The notes: generated by a model not told the origin, from the sequence alone. A stretch of DNA of 64,000 bases from JBBATK01 sp044228285 (GCA_044228285.1 JBGAVD010000002.1:1-64000), one strand, 5' to 3'; positions 16,695 to 26,772 are shown, counted from the first letter of the stretch. Made by a program: numbers and translations.

Positions 16695-19600
16695 ATGAAG
16701 CGTTCGTCTATACTGACCGCAGGGGTGTTCATCGTCAGTTGTCTTTTGTTGGTGCTGTTCAATCAAGCAGCAGGGGCACAAACCGTTAAGCAACCCATTA
16801 GACCATCAGGCTTTCAAGAGAACCGCGGACAATGGTCTGGCGATTTCTCGTTCCGTGCCAAGAATGGTAAGCTAAGCACCTGGATCACGTCCTCCGGCTT
16901 AGTATTCGATCTTCGTGGAGCCAACATTAAAACCGGCAAAAAGGTCTCCATTCCATCTAAGTTCCGAAGCATGACAGAGGATCTTGTTGATGAAGAGCTG
17001 ACACCTCACCACGCTATCCGCGTCGACTTTGTTGGAGCACATGCTCAATCTTTCGAGACAGGCTCTACGCTTGAAGGCAACTACAATTACTTTAGTGGCT
17101 CTGAGTCGCAATGGATTCGGAATGCGCAGCAATACGAAAACGTTGTGATGAAGAATGTGTACAATGGAATTGACGCGCTCATCGCAACCGTTCAGGGAGC
17201 ACCACAGTACAATTTCATTGTGAACCCAGGAGCTGACGCTCGCCAGATTGTCATGAACATTGACGGCGCAAACTCTGTGCAAACCAACTCTGCAGGGGAA
17301 CTCATTATGGGAACCTCCTGTGGCGATGTACGTAACGGAAGCATTTATGCATACCAAGTAGTAAATGGCGAACAGCGTCAAGTTGCATGTCGTTACAACG
17401 TACAAGGAACAACAGTTCGTTTTGACCTGGCGAACTACGATACTCGCCGCGCTCTCGTTATCGATCCTATCGTGTATGCTTCCTTCATTGGAGGTGATGA
17501 TCTTGACGTGGTTACTTCGTCACGTCGAATTGAAGGTACTGGTGAATTGGTTGTGGTAGGTTACACTACTTCTTCAAACTTCCCAAAGACGAGTGGTTCC
17601 TATACCACTCCTGCAAGCGGAGCTGAAGATGCTTTTGTTATCAAGTATGATGCTAAACTCTCCAAGATGATTTTCTGCACCTATGTCGGTGGCGCTTCAT
17701 CTGATAAACCCTGGGATGTAGCACTAGCGCGCAACGATCAAACAAACGATATCATCGTAGTCGGCGAAACGAATTCAGCGAATTTCCCAACCAAGTCTGG
17801 TTCTTATAAGCAAGCCCAACAAGGTCTGACAGACGTCTTTGTTTTTCGCATGCTCAACAATGGTACCGATCTGAAATTCTCCACCTACTTCGGTGGCGCT
17901 AACGGTGATGATCGTGCTTACTCATTGGCAATTTCAGCTTCTAACCAGGTTGTTGTGTGTGGTTCAACAACATCGACCAACATGCCAACTTCTGCTGGAG
18001 TTGCGACTGCCTTTAAGACTGCACTCGGCAGAATGGATGGCTTTTTGTTCCGTCTTAGCGCCAACGGTGGAGCACTGGAGTACAGTTTGTACTTTGGTGG
18101 AAATAGCGACGATCGCTGTACAGCTGTTGGCATGTCGATTAATAAGGATAACATTGCGTGCATCGTAGGAGAAACATCATCAGGCAACTTGCCTCTGTAT
18201 CCAACGCAGACCTCAGGGATGCCGCCAACGACCAAGATCCTAGCACCACAAAAAACAATGGGTGGTGTCACTGATTGTTTCTTTGCTCAATTCAATTCGA
18301 CAGCTGCTGGTAACCCAGTGTATAGCACTTACTTTGGTGGAAATGGGACAGATTTTCCAACTACCATTCTTGTAGACAATGCAGGTGCCGTTACCCTTGG
18401 CGGTGGAACCAATTCGTCAAACTTGAGTCAAATCTTGAACTATCAATCAACCAAGCATGCTGGTCAAGAGTGTTTGCTTGGACAAATCAATAGCGCTGGC
18501 CAAGCCTTCACTATGACTGCATACTTTGGTGGCAACGGCGACGATGTGTGCTTGGACATGGATACTGACGACGGCACAAATCTGTTCCTTGTTGGTCGTA
18601 CTGGTTCGAGTGACCTTCCTACTATTGAAGGTGTTGAACAACAGAATTATTCGACCGGAAACGATGGTTTCATTGCGAAGATCGGTGCATACATCAACAT
18701 GCGCTATTGTTCCTATCTCGGTACAAAGGGTGCTGACTCGCTTACAACTATTTCTGTTGTCGATAAGCAGAGCGCATATATCGGAGGTATTGTTGCACAG
18801 AACTCGGTAAAGACAACCGATAGTGCTGCTCAAAAAACATCGGGTGGTGGAATTGATGGTTATCTGGCAAAGTGGACCTTTAGCGCTTTGTCGGTGAGCA
18901 CTCCTGCAACGGGCGAGAAGAAATGTGCTGGCTTGCCTTTGGCGGTAAACTTCTTCGCTTCAGCAGCAGAAACAGAGGACAAGTACACGATCGAGTTCTC
19001 CTCAAATAACGGAAAAACCTGGACTGTCGCTAAGAAGGATCACGCTAGCACAACCTACAATTGGGGTATTCCTGCAAATCAAGTGGGTGGCACTGAGTAT
19101 CGCATTCGCGTAACCAATCAGATCACTGGCTACTCCGCTCTCAATCCTGGCGCCTTTACAGTTCAGGCTGCTCCTGCAGTAAGTAGTATCAGTCCGGATA
19201 CTGCTATTTGTAACGGCGAGTCAGTCAGCTTGAGTGTGAGTGCCACTGGTGACAACCTCAGCTATCAATGGCGTCGTGCGGGACAAGCAATCTCTGGTGC
19301 AACAAATGCCAACTACACAATTAGTGCTGCAACCGCAGCTGACTCCGCTGCATTTGACTGTGTAGTAAGCGGTGCCTGTACGCCTGCGAAGACCTCCAGT
19401 CCTTGCTTTGTACGAGTTCTCCGCGGTGCAACCGTTACCAAGCAACCATCTAACGTTAGCGTCAATGCAGGCAAGCAAGCTCGCTTTGAAGTTGTTGCTG
19501 CTGGTAAGAACCTAACCTATCGCTGGCAGTTTAATGGCGAGAACATTTCAGGCGCAAATGCGTCTTTCTATGAATTCTTCGCACAAGACCCAGATAAAGG

Positions 19601-19979
19601 AAAGTATCGCTGCATCGTGACTGGTGATTGCGGTTCCGATACATCAGATGAAGCAACTCTTGACATTAGCACAAGTATCGCCGAAGAGTCCGAGTTCGAT
19701 GGAAGTCTTTGTGTCATTGGATTCGCACCTAACCCTGTATCCGATCTTGCTCACATCCGAGTGCACAGCATCAATGCAGCGCCTGTCGATTTTGTAATCG
19801 TGAATGAAGCGGGTCAGATTGTTGCGAAGGGCTCAGGAAACGTTCCAAGCGCCTCTGTTTCTGGTCTCTACGAATCTCAGATTTCTCTTAATACCTCACA
19901 GCTTGCCTCTGGATCATACAAACTTCTCGTAAGCAGTGCAGATAAGCGTGTGTTCAAGAACTTCGTGGTTCAACGCTAG
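16695..19979 (+). CDS. T9SS-exported SBBP beta-propeller and Ig-like protein
   Basis: A 1094-residue secreted protein. Residues 1-28 form a signal peptide (MKRSSILTAGVF..., cleaved near AAGAQ). About 35-255 match the DUF7948 domain that often opens such proteins (GFQENRGQWSGDFSF). About 260-720 hold repeated SBBP-type units with YFGGxxxDDxxxx and STYFGG motifs. About 730-1000 contain Ig-like modules (two Cys-containing, YQWRRAGQAISGA and YRWQFNGENISGA). The last 80 residues (FAPNPVSDLAHIRVHS to FKNFVVQR) are a type A T9SS sorting domain. It is probably displayed on the surface or released. No enzyme motif is seen; adhesion or scaffold is likely. Confidence 0.92.
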   Translation: MKRSSILTAGVFIVSCLLLVLFNQAAGAQTVKQPIRPSGFQENRGQWSGDFSFRAKNGKLSTWITSSGLVFDLRGANIKTGKKVSIPSKFRSMTEDLVDEELTPHHAIRVDFVGAHAQSFETGSTLEGNYNYFSGSESQWIRNAQQYENVVMKNVYNGIDALIATVQGAPQYNFIVNPGADARQIVMNIDGANSVQTNSAGELIMGTSCGDVRNGSIYAYQVVNGEQRQVACRYNVQGTTVRFDLANYDTRRALVIDPIVYASFIGGDDLDVVTSSRRIEGTGELVVVGYTTSSNFPKTSGSYTTPASGAEDAFVIKYDAKLSKMIFCTYVGGASSDKPWDVALARNDQTNDIIVVGETNSANFPTKSGSYKQAQQGLTDVFVFRMLNNGTDLKFSTYFGGANGDDRAYSLAISASNQVVVCGSTTSTNMPTSAGVATAFKTALGRMDGFLFRLSANGGALEYSLYFGGNSDDRCTAVGMSINKDNIACIVGETSSGNLPLYPTQTSGMPPTTKILAPQKTMGGVTDCFFAQFNSTAAGNPVYSTYFGGNGTDFPTTILVDNAGAVTLGGGTNSSNLSQILNYQSTKHAGQECLLGQINSAGQAFTMTAYFGGNGDDVCLDMDTDDGTNLFLVGRTGSSDLPTIEGVEQQNYSTGNDGFIAKIGAYINMRYCSYLGTKGADSLTTISVVDKQSAYIGGIVAQNSVKTTDSAAQKTSGGGIDGYLAKWTFSALSVSTPATGEKKCAGLPLAVNFFASAAETEDKYTIEFSSNNGKTWTVAKKDHASTTYNWGIPANQVGGTEYRIRVTNQITGYSALNPGAFTVQAAPAVSSISPDTAICNGESVSLSVSATGDNLSYQWRRAGQAISGATNANYTISAATAADSAAFDCVVSGACTPAKTSSPCFVRVLRGATVTKQPSNVSVNAGKQARFEVVAAGKNLTYRWQFNGENISGANASFYEFFAQDPDKGKYRCIVTGDCGSDTSDEATLDISTSIAEESEFDGSLCVIGFAPNPVSDLAHIRVHSINAAPVDFVIVNEAGQIVAKGSGNVPSASVSGLYESQISLNTSQLASGSYKLLVSSADKRVFKNFVVQR

Positions 19980-20008
19980 AAATCAGGATTTCATTTTGTC
20001 TTTGTTGT

Positions 20009-20045
20009 ACACCAGGGTTGAAAGCAGTGCTTTCAACCCTGGTGT
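20009..20045 (+). terminator. Seventeen-pair hairpin after the SBBP gene
   Basis: Arms 20009-20025 and 20029-20045 pair perfectly around AGT. It sits 30 bases past the stop codon. There is almost no T tract, so it may act as a transcript-end stabiliser or factor-dependent terminator. Confidence 0.75.
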
Positions 20046-20246
20046 CGTTATACGACCAGTCGTCGCGCTCGCTGCTCGATATCGTCCATCGAAGCCCTTG
20101 CATTGCCCCGGAACACGCACAATAGCCCTAAAGCTGGTCTTGATGAACACCGACTTAGTGTAAGCTATGCGCACATCGGATGACGGCAACATCTTCGTTT
20201 TTTGCTGAAAAAGTCAGATTCTTGGAAGAAAATTGAGCTAGCACAA

Positions 20247-20286
20247 TATTTTTGTTCTAAATCCGACTAAACAAAGCGTATTTTTG
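20247..20286 (+). promoter_or_regulatory. Possible suf promoter region (two TAnnTTTG words)
   Basis: TATTTTTG occurs at 20247-20254 and 20279-20286, the latter 28 bases before the sufB start. Both fit the Bacteroidota -7 element TAnnTTTG. Upstream -33 elements are imperfectly spaced (a TTG 22 bases upstream of the first). No IscR-like operator was recognised. Confidence 0.4.
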
Positions 20287-20314
20287 GATCACTCACTTCT
20301 GGACGATCAACACC

Positions 20315-21760
20315 ATGTCGGAAAACACTGATATTCTGCAGGAAATCACGAGTCGCGAATACGAGTTTGGCTTTGTGTCGAACGTCGAGCAAGACATCAT
20401 TCCTATTGGCCTGAGCGAAGAGGTAGTTCGTCTGATTTCAGCTAAGAAAGAAGAACCACAATGGATGCTCGAGTATCGCTTGAAGGCTTATCAGCATTGG
20501 CTGACGATGACCGAGCCTGAGTGGGCGCACGTCTCCTATCCTCCTATTGACTACAACAGCATTAGTTACTACGCTGAACCGAAGAAGAAAGTCACGCTGA
20601 ATTCTCTAAACGAGGTTGATCCTGAGCTCCGCGCAACATTTGAGAAACTGGGTATCTCGCTTGCCGAACAAGAACGTTTGAGTGGAGTTGCCGTAGATGC
20701 GGTCTTCGATAGCGTCTCTGTCGCAACCACCTTCCGCGCTAAGCTTGCAGAGATGGGAGTGATCTTCTGTTCAATGAGTGAAGCTATTCGTGAGCATGGC
20801 GAGCTAGTTCGCAAGTTTCTTGGTTCTGTCGTGCCTCATACAGACAACTATTTTGCAGCGCTCAACGCAGCTGTGTTTAGCGATGGTTCCTTCTGCTACA
20901 TTCCAGCGGGAGTTCGTTGTCCTATGGAGCTCAGCACCTACTTCCGCATAAACGCAGCAAACACCGGACAGTTTGAGCGCACATTGATCGTAGCAGAAGA
21001 GTCTGCCTATGTGAGCTACCTTGAAGGTTGTACTGCACCTATGCGCGATGAGAATCAGTTGCACGCTGCAGTCGTAGAGATTGTCGCCATGAAGAACGCC
21101 GAAGTCAAGTATAGCACTGTGCAGAACTGGTATCCAGGCGATAAGGATGGCAAGGGTGGTATCTACAACTTTGTAACGAAGCGAGGCATTTGTGCTGGAG
21201 ACCATGCAAAGATCTCGTGGACACAAGTAGAAACTGGTTCATCCATCACCTGGAAGTATCCAAGTGTCATTCTCAAGGGCGACAATACTGTAGGCGAGTT
21301 TTACTCTGTTGCTGTAACGAACAATATGCAGCAGGCAGATACCGGCTCAAAGATGATTCATCTTGGCAAAAACACTCGTTCCCGTATCGTGAGCAAGGGT
21401 ATCTCCGCTGGTCGAAGCCAGAATTCGTATCGCGGACAAGTTCGCGTGAATGCCTCGGCAGACAACGCTCGAAACTTTTCACAGTGCGACTCTCTTCTTC
21501 TTGGTGATACGTGCGGAGCGCATACCTTCCCATACATCGATGTGTATAGTCCTTCTGCTCAAGTAGAGCATGAGGCAACAACTTCGAAGATCGGGGAAGA
21601 CATCCTCTTCTACTGCAACCAACGTGGTATTAGCACAGAAGATGCGGTCGCCATGATTATCAATGGATATGCGAAGGAAGTTCTGAAGCAGCTACCTATG
21701 GAGTTTGCAGTTGAAGCTCAGAAACTCTTAGCTATTTCTCTTGAAGGAAGCGTTGGTTAA
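20315..21760 (+). CDS. sufB: Fe-S cluster assembly scaffold SufB
   Basis: A 481-residue protein full-length for SufB, with the family's N-terminal helical part and the C-terminal beta-helix (SYLEGCTAPMRDENQLHAAVVE, GKNTRSRIVSKGISAGRSQNS, GAHTFPYIDVYSP). SufB joins SufC and SufD in the SufBC2D scaffold that builds Fe-S clusters. It heads a same-strand run sufB-C-D-S-U-T and is separated from sufC by 115 bases, a little more than the other gaps. The ATG at 20315 begins the usual SufB N-terminus. Confidence 0.97.
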   Translation: MSENTDILQEITSREYEFGFVSNVEQDIIPIGLSEEVVRLISAKKEEPQWMLEYRLKAYQHWLTMTEPEWAHVSYPPIDYNSISYYAEPKKKVTLNSLNEVDPELRATFEKLGISLAEQERLSGVAVDAVFDSVSVATTFRAKLAEMGVIFCSMSEAIREHGELVRKFLGSVVPHTDNYFAALNAAVFSDGSFCYIPAGVRCPMELSTYFRINAANTGQFERTLIVAEESAYVSYLEGCTAPMRDENQLHAAVVEIVAMKNAEVKYSTVQNWYPGDKDGKGGIYNFVTKRGICAGDHAKISWTQVETGSSITWKYPSVILKGDNTVGEFYSVAVTNNMQQADTGSKMIHLGKNTRSRIVSKGISAGRSQNSYRGQVRVNASADNARNFSQCDSLLLGDTCGAHTFPYIDVYSPSAQVEHEATTSKIGEDILFYCNQRGISTEDAVAMIINGYAKEVLKQLPMEFAVEAQKLLAISLEGSVG

Positions 21761-21875
21761 GAATACGATGCCGTGTTGAGAGAGTCGGTTGTTCTCAAGC
21801 GGTATGTTTGGTTGAATGCGACATTACAAACGAAGTTATTTCATACGACATCAATAGAATACTACGCGCCAGACT

Positions 21876-22637
21876 ATGAATGCAATGATTGAAATCAAGA
21901 ATCTCCACGCAAATGTTGAAGGCAAAGAAATCCTTCGAGGAATCAACCTGAGCGTTAAGCCGGGTGAAGTGCATGCGATCATGGGACCAAATGGTTCCGG
22001 TAAGAGCACGCTTGCTTCGGTACTGTCTGGTCGAGCTGACTATGAGGTAACGGAAGGAGAAGTACTCTTTCAATCCAAGAACCTCTTGGAGATGAGTCCG
22101 GAAGAACGTGCCCGCGAAGGTGTTTTTGTTGCCTTTCAGTATCCAGTTGAGATACCAGGCGTATCAACCGCAAACTTTTTGAAGACTGCAGTCAACGAAG
22201 TACGCAAGCACCGAGGCCTTGAGTCATTAGATGCTATGGAGTTCCTAAAGCTCATGAAAGAACGTGCGGCTTTAGTCGAGATGGATCCAGCATTCTTTTC
22301 ACGTGCTCTCAACGAAGGCTTCAGCGGTGGTGAGAAAAAACGCAACGAGATCTTTCAAATGGCAATGCTTGAACCAAGCTTGTCGATTTTGGACGAGACG
22401 GATTCTGGACTTGACATTGATGCGCTGAAGATTGTCTCTCATGGAGTCAATACTCTAAAAAGCGAGAACAACGCAACCATCGTTATCACGCACTATCAGC
22501 GATTGCTGGACTACATTGTTCCAGACATCGTTCACGTACTCGTGAAAGGTAAGATTGTTATGAGTGGAGATAAGGATCTCGCTCTTGAACTAGAAGCAAA
22601 GGGTTATGATTGGGTGAAGGACGAAGTCGCCGCCTAA
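21876..22637 (+). CDS. sufC: Fe-S assembly ATPase SufC
   Basis: A 253-residue ABC-type ATPase. Walker A is GPNGSGKST (about residues 35-43), the signature is FSGGEKKRNEI (about 150-160), and Walker B ends LSILDETDSGLDID with the SufC-typical ETDSGLD. SufC drives conformational change of the SufBC2D complex and is soluble, with no membrane partner. It lies between sufB and sufD, 40 bases from sufD, in one probable operon. Confidence 0.97.
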   Translation: MNAMIEIKNLHANVEGKEILRGINLSVKPGEVHAIMGPNGSGKSTLASVLSGRADYEVTEGEVLFQSKNLLEMSPEERAREGVFVAFQYPVEIPGVSTANFLKTAVNEVRKHRGLESLDAMEFLKLMKERAALVEMDPAFFSRALNEGFSGGEKKRNEIFQMAMLEPSLSILDETDSGLDIDALKIVSHGVNTLKSENNATIVITHYQRLLDYIVPDIVHVLVKGKIVMSGDKDLALELEAKGYDWVKDEVAA

Positions 22638-22677
22638 TGTGATGACGCTCTCGTTCACACAAGCCAAAGAAAACACT

Positions 22678-23982
22678 ATGACTGAACTAAAGAACATACT
22701 TAACTCTCACTACCAGCAAAGCGAAGCGCAACTAAATGGTCTGCGAGATTCGAAATTTCATCAGAAGCGTAAGGAAGCATACGAGGCATTTAGTGTGCAG
22801 GAGTTTCCAACTCAACGCGTTGAAGAATGGAAGCATCTGAATCTGAAATCTGTCGTCAGTACAGCATTCCGCACGGACTCTGCCAGTAGCTTGCAACGTG
22901 AAGACCTGCCTGAGTTCATTGATCTACATGAACACAATGTGCTCATGTTTCGCAATGGATGCTTCATGCCGGATTGGTCGCAACAGGTTGATGCGAACTT
23001 CACGATGCTGAGTTTACATCAAGCCTACGCTGAACACCGTGATCTCGTCGACAAGCATTTGACGAGTTACATTCCAGCACACCGAAATGCATTTGTTGCA
23101 GCAAATAGCGCTTGCATGGAAGATGGAGCGTTTGTGTGGGTGAAAGCATCGCAACAGGTTGCCCATGAACTTGTCATCCTCAATGTCATTGACAGTAGGG
23201 AAGCAGCACAGCTCGTGCAGCCTCGCAATCTGATTGTCGTTGAAAAGAACGCTGAGTTGCGCGTCATCATGCGTAGTGTTACTGTTGGTGCGCACCCAAG
23301 TCTCTGTAATCAGGTGAGTGAGTGTGTACTCGATGAAAATGCTGAACTCCATTGTGTGTTTGTGCAAGATGATAGTGCATTGGCAAGCATAGTCAACACG
23401 TTTCAAGTTGAGCAACAGGCTACGAGCCGGGCACGTTTGACAACGGCAAGTCTTAGTGGCTCGATCATTCGCAACGATGTAGGTACTCGCTTGGCTCAGA
23501 GCGGGGCAGAAGCTCATATGTACGGTTTGTACTGTCTGAGCGGATCCACCGTTGTCGATAACCACACGGTGATGGATCATGCCACACCTCACTGCCATTC
23601 AAATGAGTTGTACAAAGGGATCTTGGACGAACGCGCACAAGGTATCTTCAATGGTAAAATCTACGTGCGTAAAGACGCACAAAAGACCTTAGCCTATCAG
23701 TCGAATCGCAATGTCTTGCTTTCCAAGACGGCGTCAGTCAACACAAAACCTCAGCTGGAAATTCTTGCAGATGATGTGAAGTGCTCTCACGGTTGTACCG
23801 TAGGAACTTTAGACGGAGAGGCACTCTTCTACTTGCGCGCACGAGCGATAGGAGAAGCACAGGCCAAAGCACTCTTGTTGATTGCCTTCGCAGAAGATGT
23901 GACGATGAAGATCGATAACTCTGCACTACGTGAGTTCATCGATGCAAAGATCGAACGACAACTGCTGGAACAACGAGCATGA
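22678..23982 (+). CDS. sufD: Fe-S assembly protein SufD
   Basis: A 434-residue SufD: N-terminal helical part (FPTQRVEEWKHLNLKSV is the typical 'ExWKHTN' region) and a C-terminal beta-helix with VDNHTVMDHATPHCHSNELYKGIL and DDVKCSHGCTVG. The cysteine and histidines in the last motif are those linked to cluster formation at the SufB-SufD interface. The ATG at 22678 is preferred; a GTG/ATG pair at 22639-22642 would add about 13 residues without support. The stop overlaps the sufS start by four bases. Confidence 0.96.
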   Translation: MTELKNILNSHYQQSEAQLNGLRDSKFHQKRKEAYEAFSVQEFPTQRVEEWKHLNLKSVVSTAFRTDSASSLQREDLPEFIDLHEHNVLMFRNGCFMPDWSQQVDANFTMLSLHQAYAEHRDLVDKHLTSYIPAHRNAFVAANSACMEDGAFVWVKASQQVAHELVILNVIDSREAAQLVQPRNLIVVEKNAELRVIMRSVTVGAHPSLCNQVSECVLDENAELHCVFVQDDSALASIVNTFQVEQQATSRARLTTASLSGSIIRNDVGTRLAQSGAEAHMYGLYCLSGSTVVDNHTVMDHATPHCHSNELYKGILDERAQGIFNGKIYVRKDAQKTLAYQSNRNVLLSKTASVNTKPQLEILADDVKCSHGCTVGTLDGEALFYLRARAIGEAQAKALLLIAFAEDVTMKIDNSALREFIDAKIERQLLEQRA

Positions 23983-25205
23983 GCAGTGAAGCCAACATAG
24001 GTACCTATCGTGCTGACTTTCCGATTTTGTCGACCAAAGTCTACGGGAAAAACCTCGTCTATCTTGACAATGCTGCGACATCACAGAAACCGCAGTGTGT
24101 GATTGATGCTCTTTCAAGCTACTATGAGCACTCAAACTCGAATGTCCATCGCGGAGTGCATTACCTCAGTCAACATGCAACTGAGCTGTTCGAGAAATCA
24201 CGTGAAACGGTACGTCGTTTCGTTAATGCTGCATCTGTTCAAGAAGTGATCTTCACACGTGGAACCACAGAAGCAATCAATCTCGTAGCTCACTCGTTTG
24301 GCAATACCTTTATCACGAAGGGCGACGAGATTGTACTCTCACACATGGAGCATCACTCAAACATCGTTCCATGGCAGATGTTGTGTGAGCGCGTTGGTGC
24401 GACCATCAAAGTCATACCAGTGCTCGACAATGGCGAGCTCGACATGCAGGGCTTTCGTTCACTCCTGTCTGAGCGCACGAAATTTGTCAGCATCGTGTAT
24501 ATCTCGAATGCACTGGGTACCATAAATCCGGTAGCCGACATAATCCGCGAAGCACATGCTGTGGGCGCAAAAGTACTCGTTGATGCTGCACAGGCTAGTC
24601 CGCATACAGCGCTTGATGTTCAAGCTCTGGATTGTGATTTCTTAGCCTTCTCCGGACATAAAGTGTATGCTCCCACTGGCATTGGCGCTCTCTACGGAAA
24701 GAAGGCACTCCTTGATTCTATGCCTCCCTTTATGGGTGGTGGTGACATGATCAACAGTGTGAGTTTTGAGAAGACAACCTATAACGAGCTGCCTAATAAG
24801 TTCGAAGCAGGAACGCCAAACATTTCAGGTGCCATCGCTCTTGGGCGTGCGCTCGAGTATGTAAACTCAATCGGTATCGATCGCATAGCAGAGCATGAGC
24901 AGCAACTCTTGCGCTATGGAACAGAGAGATTTTCAGAACTTAGTGAGCTCACAATCATTGGTACCGCAACGCACAAAGCCGGAGTGATTTCATTTACGCT
25001 TCAAAATGTTCACCCGCACGATGTGGGTACCTTTTTGGATCGTGAAGGAGTGGCTATTCGCGCCGGACACCACTGCGTGCAACCATTGATGAAACGCTTT
25101 GGCGTACCAGCTACAAACCGTGCTTCGTTCGCGCTGTACAATACTCGAGAAGAGATTGATGTGTGCGTGGAAGCACTGAAAAAGGTTGTACAGTTTTTCA
25201 GCTAA
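23979..25205 (+). CDS. sufS: Cysteine desulfurase SufS
   Basis: A 408-residue PLP-dependent cysteine desulfurase of group II. The PLP lysine lies in FSGHKVYAPTGIGALYG (about residue 228), preceded by DAAQASPH, and the active cysteine in RAGHHCVQPLMKRFG (about 365). It releases sulfur from cysteine to SufU. Its ATG overlaps the sufD stop (ATGA), so the two are translationally coupled. It resembles the SufS-SufU pairing of Gram-positive and many FCB bacteria, without sufE in the window. Confidence 0.97.
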   Translation: MSSEANIGTYRADFPILSTKVYGKNLVYLDNAATSQKPQCVIDALSSYYEHSNSNVHRGVHYLSQHATELFEKSRETVRRFVNAASVQEVIFTRGTTEAINLVAHSFGNTFITKGDEIVLSHMEHHSNIVPWQMLCERVGATIKVIPVLDNGELDMQGFRSLLSERTKFVSIVYISNALGTINPVADIIREAHAVGAKVLVDAAQASPHTALDVQALDCDFLAFSGHKVYAPTGIGALYGKKALLDSMPPFMGGGDMINSVSFEKTTYNELPNKFEAGTPNISGAIALGRALEYVNSIGIDRIAEHEQQLLRYGTERFSELSELTIIGTATHKAGVISFTLQNVHPHDVGTFLDREGVAIRAGHHCVQPLMKRFGVPATNRASFALYNTREEIDVCVEALKKVVQFFS

Positions 25206-25245
25206 GGCTGGCTGATGCTGGAGGCTTGGAAATCGTAGGCCCTGC

Positions 25246-25260
25246 GCAGCCGAAGGCTGC
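25246..25260 (+). promoter_or_regulatory. Small hairpin between sufS and sufU
   Basis: GCAGCC-GAA-GGCTGC, six perfect pairs with a three-base loop, in the 136-base gap between sufS and sufU, the widest gap of the run. No T tract, so it is more likely a processing or attenuation element than a terminator. Confidence 0.35.
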
Positions 25261-25341
25261 ACGAGAATGATAGGTCGCCGAGAATAGCGCATGCATCTCG
25301 GTTTGAAACGCAAAAGAAGCACAAGAATTTGTGAGGATGAA

Positions 25342-25803
25342 ATGACAAAGCAAGACAATGAGGAGCTACGCGAGTTGTATCAGGAAGTTATTCTTGATCA
25401 CAATAAGTCGCCTCGTAATTATGGTCGAATGGAACATCCGACGCACCATGCAGAAGGATACAATCCGCTGTGCGGCGATCATCTTCAGATGTTTCTGCAA
25501 ATAGAAGATGGGATCATTCGTGATGTGCGCTTTGAGGGAGATGGTTGTGCGATAAGCAAAGCCTCTGCTTCCATCATGACGAGTGAGTTGAAGGGTAAGA
25601 CGGTACAAGAAGCGGAGAAGATCTTTGATTCATTTCAAGAAAGTGTGACTGGTGCACTGAATGCAGAAGATGAACCCATGCTTGGAAAGCTCAGCGTCAT
25701 TACCGGTGTTCGCGAGTTTCCGGTGCGCATCAAATGCGCAACCTTGGCAATGCACACGGTGAAGAGCGCCTTACACGGTATTGATCTTACAACAACTGAG
25801 TAA
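25342..25803 (+). CDS. sufU: Sulfur-transfer protein SufU (NifU/IscU-like)
   Basis: A 153-residue SufU. The three conserved cysteines are in NPLCGDHLQMF, DGCAISKASASIM and KCATLAMH, with the SufU insertion region between the last two. SufU takes sulfur from SufS, usually via a zinc site, and passes it to the SufBCD scaffold. The start at 25342 is chosen for GAGGA seven bases upstream; the frame upstream to 25291 is an unsupported extension. Confidence 0.95.
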   Translation: MTKQDNEELRELYQEVILDHNKSPRNYGRMEHPTHHAEGYNPLCGDHLQMFLQIEDGIIRDVRFEGDGCAISKASASIMTSELKGKTVQEAEKIFDSFQESVTGALNAEDEPMLGKLSVITGVREFPVRIKCATLAMHTVKSALHGIDLTTTE

Positions 25804-25857
25804 CTCGCTTTGAGTATTGTGTAGAGTTACGAAACAACATTCTCGATAGAGTACCTT

Positions 25858-26196
25858 ATGTCTGAATCAGATCCACAACCAGTAGTCTCGAAGCAAGCGC
25901 TCAAAGAGCATATCATCGAGCACATCAAAACCGTTTTTGATCCAGAGATCCCGATCAATGTCTATGATCTTGGACTGATCTATGATGTTCAGGTTGGTGA
26001 CGACTTTGTTGCTCAGATTTTGATGACCTTAACTGCACCTGGATGTCCAGCCGCAGGCATATTACCCGTTGAGGTTGCCGAGGCTGCGAAGAAGACTGCT
26101 GGGATTGTAGATGCGAAGGTTGAATTGACTTTCGATCCACCATGGTCAATGACTATGATGCCTGAGTTTGTGAAGCTAGAGTTAGGGCTGATGTAA
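25858..26196 (+). CDS. sufT: SufT/MIP18-family (DUF59) Fe-S maturation protein
   Basis: A 112-residue DUF59 protein with the conserved DPEIPINVYDLGLIYDV, TLTAPGCPAAGILP and DPPWSMTMMPEF motifs. The cysteine of APGCPAAG is the conserved one. SufT-type proteins help mature Fe-S proteins and often follow sufU. It lies 54 bases after sufU and 45 bases before the Rrf2 gene. The first 20 residues are variable. Confidence 0.93.
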   Translation: MSESDPQPVVSKQALKEHIIEHIKTVFDPEIPINVYDLGLIYDVQVGDDFVAQILMTLTAPGCPAAGILPVEVAEAAKKTAGIVDAKVELTFDPPWSMTMMPEFVKLELGLM

Positions 26197-26241
26197 GAGC
26201 TGGTCGTCTTTGAATCTTGAATACTATTTTCGCTTGCTGAT

Positions 26242-26688
26242 ATGCTCCGATTGTCTAAGAAAGTTGAGTACGCGTTGCTTGCCTTGCAGCATACTACATC
26301 TGCACAAGGGGAGCTATGCACTGTGAAGGCAATGGCGGAGCGCTACAATATCAGCTTTGAGCTCTTGGCGAAAGTGATGAGTACTCTGTCGAAGCACGGT
26401 ATAGTGCAGTCGATCCAGGGAGTGAATGGCGGTTTTGTGCTGGCGCGTCCGGCACACGAGATTTCCATCCGGGCCGTCATTAGAGCAGTGGAAGGTGATC
26501 GCGCCCAACTTCTTGAGTGTGGTTCGCACGAAGCAGGAAGCTGTTCGATTGAGGAAAGTTGTACCATTAAACATCCTTTGCTCAAGTTGCAATCGGTCAT
26601 TGACCAAGCATTTGATTCAATGTCGATAGCAGAACTGAGTTCACCAATAACATCTCCCATGCAGGAGTATGTCACGATCGCAGTATAA
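26242..26688 (+). CDS. Rrf2-family transcriptional regulator with Fe-S ligand cysteines
   Basis: A 148-residue Rrf2 protein: winged-helix domain (LSKKVEYALLALQHT, LAKVMSTLSKHGIVQSIQGVNGGFVLAR) and the three-cysteine cluster C-x11-C-x5-C in LECGSHEAGSCSIEESCTI. That pattern binds an Fe-S cluster in IscR/RsrR-like regulators, so this is likely the cluster-sensing repressor or activator of the suf locus. It sits inside the locus, after sufT and before sufA, so it may control its own operon. Its operator was not identified. Confidence 0.92.
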   Translation: MLRLSKKVEYALLALQHTTSAQGELCTVKAMAERYNISFELLAKVMSTLSKHGIVQSIQGVNGGFVLARPAHEISIRAVIRAVEGDRAQLLECGSHEAGSCSIEESCTIKHPLLKLQSVIDQAFDSMSIAELSSPITSPMQEYVTIAV

Positions 26689-26772
26689 AGTCCTCGTCAA
26701 GATTTGGATGTACGCAGGACGCACAAAGATTGATCATTCAGAACACTATTCATTTATTTTACGGGCCGAAAA

